Notes under the pieces: generated by a model
Told to the model about the DNA's origin: nothing
The model's database searches: none
Seen by the model: the letters and a program-made list of their open reading frames with translations, nothing else
Position numbers and translations under genes: made by a program
Shown: piece by piece, positions 24,708 through 33,482 of the stretch
Numbering within the stretch: position 1 is the stretch's first letter
Layout of the letters: each line of letters begins with the position of its first letter
NCBI RefSeq assembly: GCF_002903145.1
Contig: NZ_PPDJ01000001.1
Coordinates: 558,001-622,000 of the forward strand
Reading direction: 5' to 3'
Length of the DNA stretch: 64,000 bases
DNA from: Halobacteriovorax sp. DA5
GTDB taxonomy: Bacteria; Bdellovibrionota; Bacteriovoracia; Bacteriovoracales; Bacteriovoracaceae

Positions 24708-26237
24708 TTATTTTTTTAGCCAAGCTTTAAATTCTTCCATACTCGCGAATGGACGAACAGTAACGCCTTCTTTTGAAAGTTGTTCAAATGTTTTACCAAG
24801 TCCACAAGCATGAAATTTGTCTTTTAACTCTGGAAGGTGTTCAACATAAGTTTTGTATTGTGAGTAACTAGTCCAAAAGAATACATCGCACTGTCTAAGC
24901 TCATCTAAGAATGTTTCACGAATTTCTTTATTGCTCTTTTCATATGATTCAAATACTTGTCCATAGTCAGAGTAAGAGTCTTTATGTGTTAAGATTGTTA
25001 GCTCTTGTTTAGGGCCATTTAAAACTTCAATGGCTTTTGAGCTGCGAATCTTGTCTAGTGTGTCTTCTCCTAGGCCATCACATGATCCATGAACCCACTG
25101 GCCATTTTGAGCAAGTAGCTTCCAAGTTGAAGTACCAGCAGTATAAACAGCTTTACCGTGATTCTTTAGAAGGCTTACACCATAGCGCGCAGAAAGAAGA
25201 ACGTCGTTATTTGGAACGCGAGCATTCTTTAGGGCCTCTTTGTGGATTAGCTCACAATAGATATATTCTTGTTCTCTGTGGTCAGCATGCGGAAGACCAA
25301 TGAATGCCTTTGCCTTAGAGGCTGGTGCAGGGAAGCTTCCTTCAAGGTGTCTTTCATAGATTACCTTGTCATCAACTTTTCCCTTATGCGTATGAATATA
25401 ATAATCACCTTTTTTTGTGACATTGATACCAACTGCAAGGTGACAACCGCCTCCATAGCTTGCAAATGCTTTACGCTCACGGCTTACTTCACTTACTGTA
25501 TCTTTGTCTTGAAGCTTAAAAAGTTTTTCTTCTAGTACTCCGTTGTCATCACGGTTTTCTAAACATTCAATTCCAAGAGCTCCTTGAGAAGCGGCAGCTG
25601 GAAATTGACTGTGAGGTAGAACAGCATAAGTCATTCCCGAAAGTAGAACCTCAAGCTCTTTTCTTGAGCTTTCTGTAATAGCAAGTCTTTCGATACCAGG
25701 CATTGCTAGAACGATCGCATCGTAGTTGTCATCTCTAAGTTTTTGAATACGTGAGTTTACATTTCCACGAAGCATCTTTGTTGATACTTTTACATTGTCT
25801 CCATAAGGTAAGAACTCCGATAAAGAGCTTTCAATATTAACAATTCGACGTGGAGAAGAAGTTCCAACAACAAATTCTGTTAGTTCTTTGGCCATTAACT
25901 TACTAACAGTCTCTTCCTTAATTAGGAGAATATCGTAAGCATAGTCACGTTTCGATATTGCTGCTAGCCTTATTCCTTCCGGTCTATCACTTCCAAGATC
26001 TTTATATGAGTGTACGACTAAGTCGATTTCACCTTGTAGTAGGGCCGCATCTAATTCTTTAGTGAAAAAGTCTTTCCCTTCGAGTTGCCAAAGTGGCTTA
26101 TCAACAATCTGGTCACCTTGAGTCTTAATTACCTTTAATTCAAACTCGTCACCAGTTAGTTCTTCAAGTTGATCTTTTACTTGATTACATTGAGTCAGGG
26201 CCAATAGTGAGCCACGTGTTCCGATGATGTATTTCAA
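24708..26237 (-). CDS. hemC: Fused porphobilinogen deaminase / uroporphyrinogen-III synthase-like protein
   Basis: The 509-residue protein compares with about 310 for HemC alone. Residues 1 to about 300 are hydroxymethylbilane synthase: GTRGSLLALTQ, the catalytic Asp about 80 (VHSYKDLGSD), GTSSPRR, MLRGNVNSR, and the dipyrromethane-cofactor Cys about 265 (YGGGCHLAVG). The last roughly 190 residues look like a divergent HemD: alternating strands and helices, CDVFFWTSYSQYKTY near the usual VIFTSANAV position, and a CGLGKTFEQLSKEGV block near the usual IGPTTA. Together they would make uroporphyrinogen III from porphobilinogen. It starts with TTG, with AAGGA 6 nt upstream, and heads the haem operon. 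The HemD call is by position and weak similarity. Confidence 0.85.
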   Translation of the reverse strand: MKYIIGTRGSLLALTQCNQVKDQLEELTGDEFELKVIKTQGDQIVDKPLWQLEGKDFFTKELDAALLQGEIDLVVHSYKDLGSDRPEGIRLAAISKRDYAYDILLIKEETVSKLMAKELTEFVVGTSSPRRIVNIESSLSEFLPYGDNVKVSTKMLRGNVNSRIQKLRDDNYDAIVLAMPGIERLAITESSRKELEVLLSGMTYAVLPHSQFPAAASQGALGIECLENRDDNGVLEEKLFKLQDKDTVSEVSRERKAFASYGGGCHLAVGINVTKKGDYYIHTHKGKVDDKVIYERHLEGSFPAPASKAKAFIGLPHADHREQEYIYCELIHKEALKNARVPNNDVLLSARYGVSLLKNHGKAVYTAGTSTWKLLAQNGQWVHGSCDGLGEDTLDKIRSSKAIEVLNGPKQELTILTHKDSYSDYGQVFESYEKSNKEIRETFLDELRQCDVFFWTSYSQYKTYVEHLPELKDKFHACGLGKTFEQLSKEGVTVRPFASMEEFKAWLKK

Positions 26238-26460
26238 AATAAATCCTTGTTTATGGTGTGAACGTAAAATACATTAGATAACTTACTTTTTTGTCATGAA
26301 ATTGTCATTAAAACCAAGCATGCGCGATGAGTCTATTCTTTGATTTTTAACTAAACTGGTCCCATCTCCGAGTGAAAATGTAAGAAAAAGACATTTTTTA
26401 TATCGTTTTTTTATATATACACTTAAGTCATTGAAATTTTATTAGCAAAAGGAATTGCAA

Positions 26461-27792
26461 ATGAATCGATCGATCTTAATAGGAACAGTCCTAATTTTAT
26501 TAGGTTTTTTCCTTAACATCACAGCTAAGGCATCGTCTCTTAACATCAACCCAAAACGCATTATTGTAAAGTTAAAGAATGGTAAAGATATTCCGGCGTT
26601 TAAGGGAATAAATAAATCAGTTTACTTTTTTGAATCCACATATGTTCTTTATACAAATGGGGATGAGTCACTTTTAAATAAATTAAGAGCGCATCAAAAT
26701 ATTCTTGATGCACAATTTGATACTTTCTCAAAACGTGAGCCTCTTCCAATGCCAGTTGAGTCTTTTGAGTCAGAATCAATTGAAGAAGGAGATGAGATTT
26801 ATAGCTCTGTTTTAAATGATCCAAAACTTTCAAAGTTATGGGCATTTAAAGATGCTGACAAGCATGGCATGAGTGTTAATAGAGTTTATGAGGATAGTGG
26901 ATTGTCACAATCTAATGCTCCAATTATTGTCGCAGTTGTTGATACAGGTGTTGATTATAACCACGAGGATCTTAAGGATGTAATGTGGGTCAATGCTAAG
27001 GAAATACCTGGCAATGGAATTGATGACGACGGTAATGGTTATATCGATGATGTTCACGGAATCAATACACTTGAGCGTGATAGTGAAGGGAATGCAACAG
27101 GGGATATGATGGATGGCCATTCACATGGAACTCACGTTTCAGGAACAATAGCAGCAACACAAAATAATGGAGTTGGTATTGCAGGTGTCGCATCAAATGT
27201 TCGCATTATGGGACTTCGTTCAGTTCCAAGCTATGGTGATGAAACAGATGTCGATATTGCGGAAAGCTTTCTTTATGCGGCAAAGAATGGTGCAAAAGTA
27301 ATTAACTGCTCTTTTGGTAAGTCACATAATGAAGGTGGAATGCTGGTAAAGGAGACAATTGATTATATCGCAAAAACATATAACACTCTTGTTGTTGTTA
27401 GTGCTGGTAATAGCTCACAAAATATTGATACAAAATTAACTTATCCTGCTTCTTATGAAAGTGAAGGGATGTTAGTTGTAGCTTCATCAACTCGCTATGG
27501 TCGCTTTTCTTATTTTTCAAACTATGGTGTTAAAAGTGTTGATGTTGCGGCCCCGGGATCATCAATTTATTCAACGACTCCTGGAAATCGCTACGGAAAT
27601 ATGTCAGGGACTTCAATGGCCTCTCCTAATACAACAGGTGTAGCCGCAGAAGTACTTTCAAGACACCCTTACTTAACAGCAGTTGAATTAAAAAATGTTT
27701 TAATGAATAGTGTAACGGCCAAGTCTTCGATGGATGGAGATATCCTAACGGGCGGGGTTGTCGATTTATTTTCTGCTTTAGAAAATCTTTAA
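26461..27792 (+). CDS. Secreted subtilisin-like serine protease (S8)
   Basis: The 443-residue protein has a signal peptide (about 1-25) and a propeptide of about 80 residues, with RIIVKLKNG resembling an I9-type inhibitor. The S8 catalytic domain follows, with Asp161 (VAVVDTGVD), His222 (GHSHGTHVSG), oxyanion Asn317 (VSAGNSS) and Ser385 (MSGTSMASPN). A Ca-binding-like insert, IDDDGNGYIDD, lies around 187. It is likely a secreted proteinase, matured after export. The ATG at 26461 was chosen since AAAAGGA ends 7 nt before it; an upstream in-frame TTG at 26455 is too close to the site. A strong terminator follows. Confidence 0.94.
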   Translation: MNRSILIGTVLILLGFFLNITAKASSLNINPKRIIVKLKNGKDIPAFKGINKSVYFFESTYVLYTNGDESLLNKLRAHQNILDAQFDTFSKREPLPMPVESFESESIEEGDEIYSSVLNDPKLSKLWAFKDADKHGMSVNRVYEDSGLSQSNAPIIVAVVDTGVDYNHEDLKDVMWVNAKEIPGNGIDDDGNGYIDDVHGINTLERDSEGNATGDMMDGHSHGTHVSGTIAATQNNGVGIAGVASNVRIMGLRSVPSYGDETDVDIAESFLYAAKNGAKVINCSFGKSHNEGGMLVKETIDYIAKTYNTLVVVSAGNSSQNIDTKLTYPASYESEGMLVVASSTRYGRFSYFSNYGVKSVDVAAPGSSIYSTTPGNRYGNMSGTSMASPNTTGVAAEVLSRHPYLTAVELKNVLMNSVTAKSSMDGDILTGGVVDLFSALENL

Positions 27793-27798
27793 AATAAT

Positions 27799-27825
27799 GG
27801 CCCGTTAATAACGGGCCTTTTTTTT
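27799..27825. terminator. Intrinsic terminator after subtilase gene
   Basis: An 8-bp stem, GGCCCGTT/AACGGGCC (27799-27806, 27810-27817), with a 3-nt loop and eight T on the plus strand. The T run reaches the stop codon of the convergent gene at 27824, so it may act on both strands. Confidence 0.93.
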
Positions 27826-28813
27826 AGTGCCAAAGTTTGAACTTTTCCTGATGTGGAATATTAATTTCAACAATATTTCCTGGAACAATATAATTTAACT
27901 CGATTCCTTTAGTACTATTGGCAATAGCAATTCCTTTTTCAGATTCTTTGATTGAGTTACTAAGGTTGGCCTTTAGGTATTTTTTGAACTCAAAACCATC
28001 TCCTCCATCTATGACAGAGATACGATAGGACTCTTCTAGCTTTTCATATGTCACAATAACAGGCTCTTTATTTCTATTACATAGGATATCAAGATAACTT
28101 TCATAGTCCCCATTGGCCTTTATTTTCTCTCGCTCGAGTTTATCAATCTTAAGTTGACCGTGCTCAAGAGAGTTTAGAATAATTTCAAAAAATGCCCTTT
28201 CTTGAGTAATTGATGAATTTGTAAATAGCTTTAATGTTCTTGCACATCCGGCAACATCAGCTAGTGTTCTTATGTGCATTTGTGCGTTTGATACGATATC
28301 AAGCCCACTATTGTGGTTAAGAGAGTAATTAATAATAGATTTTATCTTAGCTTGAAGTTTTATTTTTGAGTTAATTAACTGTTTAATGTTAGAGAAACTT
28401 TGAAGATCAATGAAATCATTTAAGTCATTGCTTAAATAGTGTGACTTTCTCTTTTCTGTAATTTCTTGTGCCAAGACTATTATTGGAACACTTGAGAATC
28501 TGGGGTACTTTTTTAGCATTGAAAAGATTGATAAGTCTTTATTTAAAGTAGAATCATAGTAGAGTATGAGATCGACATCATTCTTTTTTACATCTGCAAA
28601 AATTTGAATGATCATTGCAACTTTATCTCTTTGAATAATCTCATAAGTGTCATCCAGTACTTGCATTAATCGCTCTGTGATATATTTGTTGTTACTTATG
28701 ATTAGGATTTTGGGCCTTTTCATTTCATGTTCTTGTGCATGTGATTTATTGCTGCTACTTGCCTCTGACATATTTTCTTGAACCGCTTGTTGTAGTTTTT
28801 TAAACATAATCAT
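27824..28813 (-). CDS. Receiver-like domain fused to anti-sigma-type ATPase domain
   Basis: The 329-residue soluble protein has a charged N-terminal stretch of about 30 residues. A degenerate receiver-like domain follows (about 33-145, with ILIISNN in place of the acidic pair and LILYYD at the phospho-acceptor position). The C-terminal half resembles GHKL ATPases of the RsbW/SpoIIAB kind: an N box EIILNSLEHGQ, G1 VIDGGDGFEF and G2 EKGIAIANSTKG. No HisKA helix with a phospho-acceptor His is visible. It is the last gene of the type I-like export operon, its ATG overlapping the stop of the membrane fusion gene by 4 bp. A regulatory role tied to the exporter is inferred. Confidence 0.7.
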   Translation of the reverse strand: MIMFKKLQQAVQENMSEASSSNKSHAQEHEMKRPKILIISNNKYITERLMQVLDDTYEIIQRDKVAMIIQIFADVKKNDVDLILYYDSTLNKDLSIFSMLKKYPRFSSVPIIVLAQEITEKRKSHYLSNDLNDFIDLQSFSNIKQLINSKIKLQAKIKSIINYSLNHNSGLDIVSNAQMHIRTLADVAGCARTLKLFTNSSITQERAFFEIILNSLEHGQLKIDKLEREKIKANGDYESYLDILCNRNKEPVIVTYEKLEESYRISVIDGGDGFEFKKYLKANLSNSIKESEKGIAIANSTKGIELNYIVPGNIVEINIPHQEKFKLWH

Positions 28814-29610
28814 CTCTCTGTTAATGCATAGTTAAGTGAGGAGTCTAAAGGATTTGTTAGAAAGGATAGAATACTCTTTTTAGTTATAAGTATATCTGCG
28901 CGAACTTTGACTCCTGGTAAGATTAGATTCTTATTTGAGTCTCTTCCTAGGTAGTTTTTAAAGAGAAGCACTTTCGCTTGGTAGTAGGCTCTTCCATTGC
29001 TAGTGTAATATGTTGTAGGAGAAGTCGATTGCACTTCTCCAAGGATTGTTTCATATTGATTGTTCACTTTGAATCTAATCTGAACTGGCATTCCGTCTCT
29101 AATAGAATCAATATCTTTTGGGGTAATTTCTACTGATGCTGTTAGACTATCATTAATCGGTTCCAAATTCATGATACTTTGATTGGCCAATAATCTACTT
29201 CCAATGGCCTCTATCTTAACGTTTCTAATGATTCCTCTTGTCTCTGAGCGGACATAGAATATATTATCCTTCTTTTGTTTCTCATCAACGAGAGTGTAGA
29301 GAAGTTCACCTGCTTCTACATACTGGCCATTCATAACATAGAGGGCGTTAAGTACTCCTGACTTATTATAATTTATAGAGCTAATTTTGTTGGTTGATTC
29401 AATGACACCGTTTCCACTAACAACTTCATTAACCTTTGAAAGGGATATCCACACAAAGAATGCGATTAAAGCAAAGCAAGAGAGTAAGATCGTAGATTTT
29501 GAAGCAAGTGGAACTCTTGCTTCATCTAATAAAATATCCTGTCCAATATAGTCGGATTGCTTATCGTAATCTGAAACATTTTTAAGTGATAATTTTCTTT
29601 GTTCTTTCAT
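28810..29610 (-). CDS. HlyD-like membrane fusion protein, short form
   Basis: The 266-residue protein has one membrane helix at about 38-57 and a periplasmic part with the HlyD beta-barrel/lipoyl pattern: VVSGNGVIESTNKISSINY, then GVLNALYVMNGQYVEAGELLY, and a C-terminal LPGVKVRADILITKKS. Type I secretion adaptors bridge the ABC exporter to an outer-membrane TolC. This one lacks the long coiled-coil hairpin that most HlyD proteins use to reach TolC, going directly from the first to the second lipoyl half, so it is about 150-200 residues short. It lies between the ABC genes and the receiver/ATPase hybrid. Confidence 0.82.
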   Translation of the reverse strand: MKEQRKLSLKNVSDYDKQSDYIGQDILLDEARVPLASKSTILLSCFALIAFFVWISLSKVNEVVSGNGVIESTNKISSINYNKSGVLNALYVMNGQYVEAGELLYTLVDEKQKKDNIFYVRSETRGIIRNVKIEAIGSRLLANQSIMNLEPINDSLTASVEITPKDIDSIRDGMPVQIRFKVNNQYETILGEVQSTSPTTYYTSNGRAYYQAKVLLFKNYLGRDSNKNLILPGVKVRADILITKKSILSFLTNPLDSSLNYALTER

Positions 29611-29632
29611 TTATCGTATTCCTTGCATCGGT

Positions 29633-31756
29633 CTAAACAAGAGCACTTTCTTCGAGAATTTCTAAGATTTCTTCCTTATTTCCTGAAGAAAATTTTGAGC
29701 CTGATGCCATGTAAATTATCTTATCTGCTTCTTTTAATATTTCTTTGTGCTCACTACAAAAGATGACTGAAAAATTCCCTCTGGAGAGCTTTAAAAACTT
29801 CTTGAGTAATTTGAATTGTTCATTAATCACATTTGAGGGAATATCTTCAATTAGAACAACTTTTGCTTGAGTGCAAAAGGGGATCGCTAGAACAATTGAA
29901 GAATAGAGTTCGTTGGAAACCTTCAATTTTGTTGATCCACTAAGTGGAGTGTCGATAGTCATTCCGCTTTCTTCTAGTAGCTCTCCAATCCCAAAGAAGC
30001 CTAAGTGGATCATAATATCATCACGTGTAATTAGGGGATTGATATATTTGATATTCTCGTAAATACTCATATCCTTTAATAGGGACTTCTTGAGATTTAG
30101 AGTTAGAATATATTGTCTCATATAAAGTGTATCAAATTGGCGATGATCAATGCCTCCAATTTGAATTGATCCAGATTTTGGTAAGTAAGTTTTATTAAGC
30201 AGTTTGATGAATGCGTTTTTGCCCGAATTCACACCTGCATGGATACCATAAATTTCGTTCTGTTTTATCGTAAGGTCTATATCCTCAAAAACATTTTCTA
30301 AAGTATCAGGGTATTGGAATGATACTGATCTAAATTGAATGTCGAAGTTATTCGTGTAGAGATCTTCAAAAGATCGATATGTTCTCGTTTCACTCTTTGA
30401 ACGTAGAAGCTTGTGTAGTTTTTTAAAAGAGGAGTTAACAGCATCAATTTGTTGTAGAAATTCTTGAAGTTTTTGGGCCGGAGTCACCAGATGCCATAAT
30501 AAGATCATTAGACCCAAAAAACTTGCTGCCGATAGTGATTGATTCCAAACTTGGACAAGCCCTATTGCCATTGAAATAATTGCGACACACACCATAAAGC
30601 TATATGAGTAGAAGTAGATTTTTTGAGAATGCATCTTTGTTTTATGCTCTCGATAGCAAGCATTTGAATTGAGTGCAGATAGGCGTGTGCTAAAAACAGG
30701 GAAAAGGTTTTCTAAATAAATCTCTTCAGAAGTTCTCTTTAGCTCATTAATAAGATTGTTTTTGTTTTCTTTTAAATCTTCAAATTCCTCCTTTTTTAGT
30801 CTTATCTTAGAAATATTGTATAGGTAGATAAAGATGTATAGAGGTGCGAGTATTAGGATTGGAAGTGCAACTTGCCATGAAATAAAGATCATCGGAATAA
30901 TGAGTAGTGTGTTAAATAATATATCGATAAATTTTAAAAAGTTTGCAGATGATAAAAACTCTACTGAGTTTCTGATATCTTCTAAGCGATTGTTTTGAAA
31001 ATCGATCTTTTCTAGCTCTCTTTGATGGTCAGACATATTTGATACTTTTTCTAGAATGGCGACCTCAAGAATATAGTCTATTCGATTTACACACCAAGAA
31101 ATGATATTTGATCGAATATTTCGAGCGAGAAAATTAATTGTTAATAGGAGAAGAATTCCAGTTGTTGTAGGAATGAAAATTGATGTATCTCTAGCATTAA
31201 TCATGATGTCATAAATTGTCATTACATAGAAAGCTAGTACGATTATTGTTATTATGTTAAGTAGTGAAATTGAGACAACGGTTATGAACTCTTTTCTAAA
31301 GCGAATGAGTAGTGCTTTTACCCAATCAATGTAATTCTTAGAAGTGTTTTCAAATATTACTTCATTCTTTATTTCTGTGTCGTTAATTTGCTTGATGAAG
31401 AGAGCGTACTTAATAGGGAAGTTGTCGATATCAATTTGTCTCTTTAAATCGTGATCATTTATAAGGTAGTGTTGTTCTAAGTCTTTTTCATAAGTGAGTA
31501 TGAGATAATCATTCTTGTCGCAAAAGTTCTCTATACTCTTTGCGGCCACTAGTAAACAAGGAAGCGCACTGTTTTCAATGTTTTGAAGATTAACTTTTAA
31601 CTTTTCTGTTTTCAATCCTATTGATGCTAAAGCATTAATTAGATCAACTTCATTCATATGTCGATATGACATTAGAATTTCATTAACATCTTCGCTGTAG
31701 TCATCCTGATACTTTAGCTCCATTAGATTATGAAATATCATTTTTATATTAGACAT
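29633..31756 (-). CDS. ABC transporter, type I secretion-like, degenerate ATPase
   Basis: The 707-residue protein has an N-terminal C39-like domain without the protease Cys (about 1-140), an ABC exporter membrane domain with about six helices (about 155-410), and a C-terminal nucleotide-binding domain (about 470-707). The ATPase motifs are poor. Walker A reads AGVNSGKN (only the Gly-Lys kept, Ser/Thr replaced by Asn), the signature Leu-Ser-Gly-Gly-Gln reads LKVSN, Walker B ends IEDIPSN, and the Q-loop Gln is missing. It starts 8 bp after the second ABC gene with a GGGAG site. Membrane topology resembles LapB/HlyB exporters. ATP turnover is doubtful. Confidence 0.85.
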   Translation of the reverse strand: MSNIKMIFHNLMELKYQDDYSEDVNEILMSYRHMNEVDLINALASIGLKTEKLKVNLQNIENSALPCLLVAAKSIENFCDKNDYLILTYEKDLEQHYLINDHDLKRQIDIDNFPIKYALFIKQINDTEIKNEVIFENTSKNYIDWVKALLIRFRKEFITVVSISLLNIITIIVLAFYVMTIYDIMINARDTSIFIPTTTGILLLLTINFLARNIRSNIISWCVNRIDYILEVAILEKVSNMSDHQRELEKIDFQNNRLEDIRNSVEFLSSANFLKFIDILFNTLLIIPMIFISWQVALPILILAPLYIFIYLYNISKIRLKKEEFEDLKENKNNLINELKRTSEEIYLENLFPVFSTRLSALNSNACYREHKTKMHSQKIYFYSYSFMVCVAIISMAIGLVQVWNQSLSAASFLGLMILLWHLVTPAQKLQEFLQQIDAVNSSFKKLHKLLRSKSETRTYRSFEDLYTNNFDIQFRSVSFQYPDTLENVFEDIDLTIKQNEIYGIHAGVNSGKNAFIKLLNKTYLPKSGSIQIGGIDHRQFDTLYMRQYILTLNLKKSLLKDMSIYENIKYINPLITRDDIMIHLGFFGIGELLEESGMTIDTPLSGSTKLKVSNELYSSIVLAIPFCTQAKVVLIEDIPSNVINEQFKLLKKFLKLSRGNFSVIFCSEHKEILKEADKIIYMASGSKFSSGNKEEILEILEESALV

Positions 31757-31764
31757 TATTCTCC

Positions 31765-33411
31765 CTAGACTAAGTAAGTATCAATTTCGCCTATGCGATT
31801 ATTCAAAAGATCTCGATTACATAACTTAAGTAAGTTTTGATCTCTGGTATTGATAAATATAATTCGTGACTCTCTAATATTTGCAATATATTCGAATACC
31901 TTAATATAGTTTTCTCTATCTACTCCTGCTTCAAATTCGTTTAAAACAATAATCTCTGGTGTCAGTGCAAGCTGTCTGGTTATATAGATTAATGATTTTA
32001 CTTCATCAGAAATATTATCTTCAACTTCTGATGTCAGCTTTGTATCAAGTCCGTTTGGAAGATTTTGAATTATTTCACCAAGCCCCAAAATGTTAATGAA
32101 TTTTTGGGCCTTTTTTTCATCGACTAGACCAAAAGAAGTGATGTTCTCTCTAATTGTGCCGTTCCATATATTTGGCTTTGCGTTTATGATTGCAATTTTC
32201 TTGTAAAGACTTAAGTCATCAACATCTGATAACTTATAGTCATTTATATAAACTTTTTTTGTGATGGCCTTCAAATTAGGTGCATATAAGAATTCCTTTG
32301 TATCTTTGTCTTGATATTTTAATGAAATAGTATCGCCCTTCATGAATGGAATTTCGTGCTTTTTACCTCTTATATAAATAGGGATAACCATCGAATAAAC
32401 ACTTTCTAGCTTTTGTTTTTCTTTTGCTTGAGCTGAACTTGTTGGATGAATAATTACATCAGACATGACTTTAGCCTCATGTACTTTCTTTAATACTTGA
32501 AATATTTTTGTGACTGGTGCTACACATCGATTGGCCAGAATAAGTGAAGCAACAAGTGATCCAATTCCTATTTGTCCTGTTCTTACGAGATAAACTCCTA
32601 GTGCTAGAACGGCAACAGATGTAATTTGTGTTGTTAATTGACCGAGGTTAATTAACTGTTGCTCATAGCAATTAAGCTGATAATTATTTTTAGCAACTCT
32701 TGCCTGTTTCTTTTTAAATTGATTGTTAAATAGTTTAATTCTACCAAACTTTCTAATCACAGTTAGATTATCGAGAATTTTATAAAGTAGGTTATTTTGA
32801 TCAATATCAGTTATGTGCTTGAGTTGGATTATTCTAGTTATCCTCTTTAAAGAATAGAGTGAGGTCATCATATAAACTGACAGTGTAAAAAATGGAATTA
32901 ATGCCATAAACGGATTTATATAAAAAAGGAATCCAAAATAGAGGCATAAGAATGGTAGCTCTGTTAATGTAATTATCCCTTGTCCTGCAAAGAATGACTT
33001 ATTTCTTTGAATCTCTTTTAAGGAATACTGAAATACACCAACATTATAAAAATCTGAATCTGTAATTGTTTTCTTAATCAGTTCTTGTGAGTGTTTACTT
33101 TCAAATCGGGCACCTGCAAAGGTAATAATATAGTAGCGCAAGTATCTTAGAGCTGCTTCGGCCATTAGGAATAGAGTTAGTCCAAGTAATAAAATAATCG
33201 CTGTTGCTGTTCGATGATTTGGTATCATTCGATCATAGATTTGCATCACAACAATTGGAAGTACAAAGGATGTAATATTGATGAGTAGACTAAGTAGCAA
33301 TAGCATTCTTAAAGAAATAAATTCTTTATCGAATACAATTGAGTTTTTTCGAATCCACTTAAGTGTACTAAGCGGTATATGTCCGATTCGATTTGAGCTA
33401 TTAATCTCCAT
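31765..33411 (-). CDS. ABC transporter-like protein lacking a Walker A motif
   Basis: The 548-residue protein has a membrane domain with about six helices (about 30-310) of the type I ABC exporter kind (PIVVMQIYDRMIPN is a hallmark of the LapB/PrtD family). Its C-terminal part has the shape of a nucleotide-binding domain. At the Walker A position it has GDTISLKYQDKDTKEF, with no GxxGxGK. The signature reads NISDEVKS, and the Walker B region IIVLNEFEAGVD has Asn in place of Asp. A D-loop-like and switch-like strand remain. It is the first gene of the operon, just after a perfect palindrome. A heterodimer with the downstream ABC protein is inferred. Confidence 0.85.
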   Translation of the reverse strand: MEINSSNRIGHIPLSTLKWIRKNSIVFDKEFISLRMLLLLSLLINITSFVLPIVVMQIYDRMIPNHRTATAIILLLGLTLFLMAEAALRYLRYYIITFAGARFESKHSQELIKKTITDSDFYNVGVFQYSLKEIQRNKSFFAGQGIITLTELPFLCLYFGFLFYINPFMALIPFFTLSVYMMTSLYSLKRITRIIQLKHITDIDQNNLLYKILDNLTVIRKFGRIKLFNNQFKKKQARVAKNNYQLNCYEQQLINLGQLTTQITSVAVLALGVYLVRTGQIGIGSLVASLILANRCVAPVTKIFQVLKKVHEAKVMSDVIIHPTSSAQAKEKQKLESVYSMVIPIYIRGKKHEIPFMKGDTISLKYQDKDTKEFLYAPNLKAITKKVYINDYKLSDVDDLSLYKKIAIINAKPNIWNGTIRENITSFGLVDEKKAQKFINILGLGEIIQNLPNGLDTKLTSEVEDNISDEVKSLIYITRQLALTPEIIVLNEFEAGVDRENYIKVFEYIANIRESRIIFINTRDQNLLKLCNRDLLNNRIGEIDTYLV

Positions 33412-33419
33412 GTCGTCTC

Positions 33420-33438
33420 CTACAGTAAATTACTGTAG
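33420..33438. promoter_or_regulatory. Perfect palindrome next to the RBS of the ABC operon
   Basis: CTACAGTAAATTACTGTAG is a 9+1+9 bp perfect inverted repeat. On the minus strand its right edge merges into the GGAG ribosome binding site, which precedes the ATG at 33411. It could be a repressor operator or an RNA hairpin that masks the site. Confidence 0.5.
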
Positions 33439-33482
33439 ATAACAGATCGACTTAGATAACGGTGCTTTTGAGTTAATTAATA

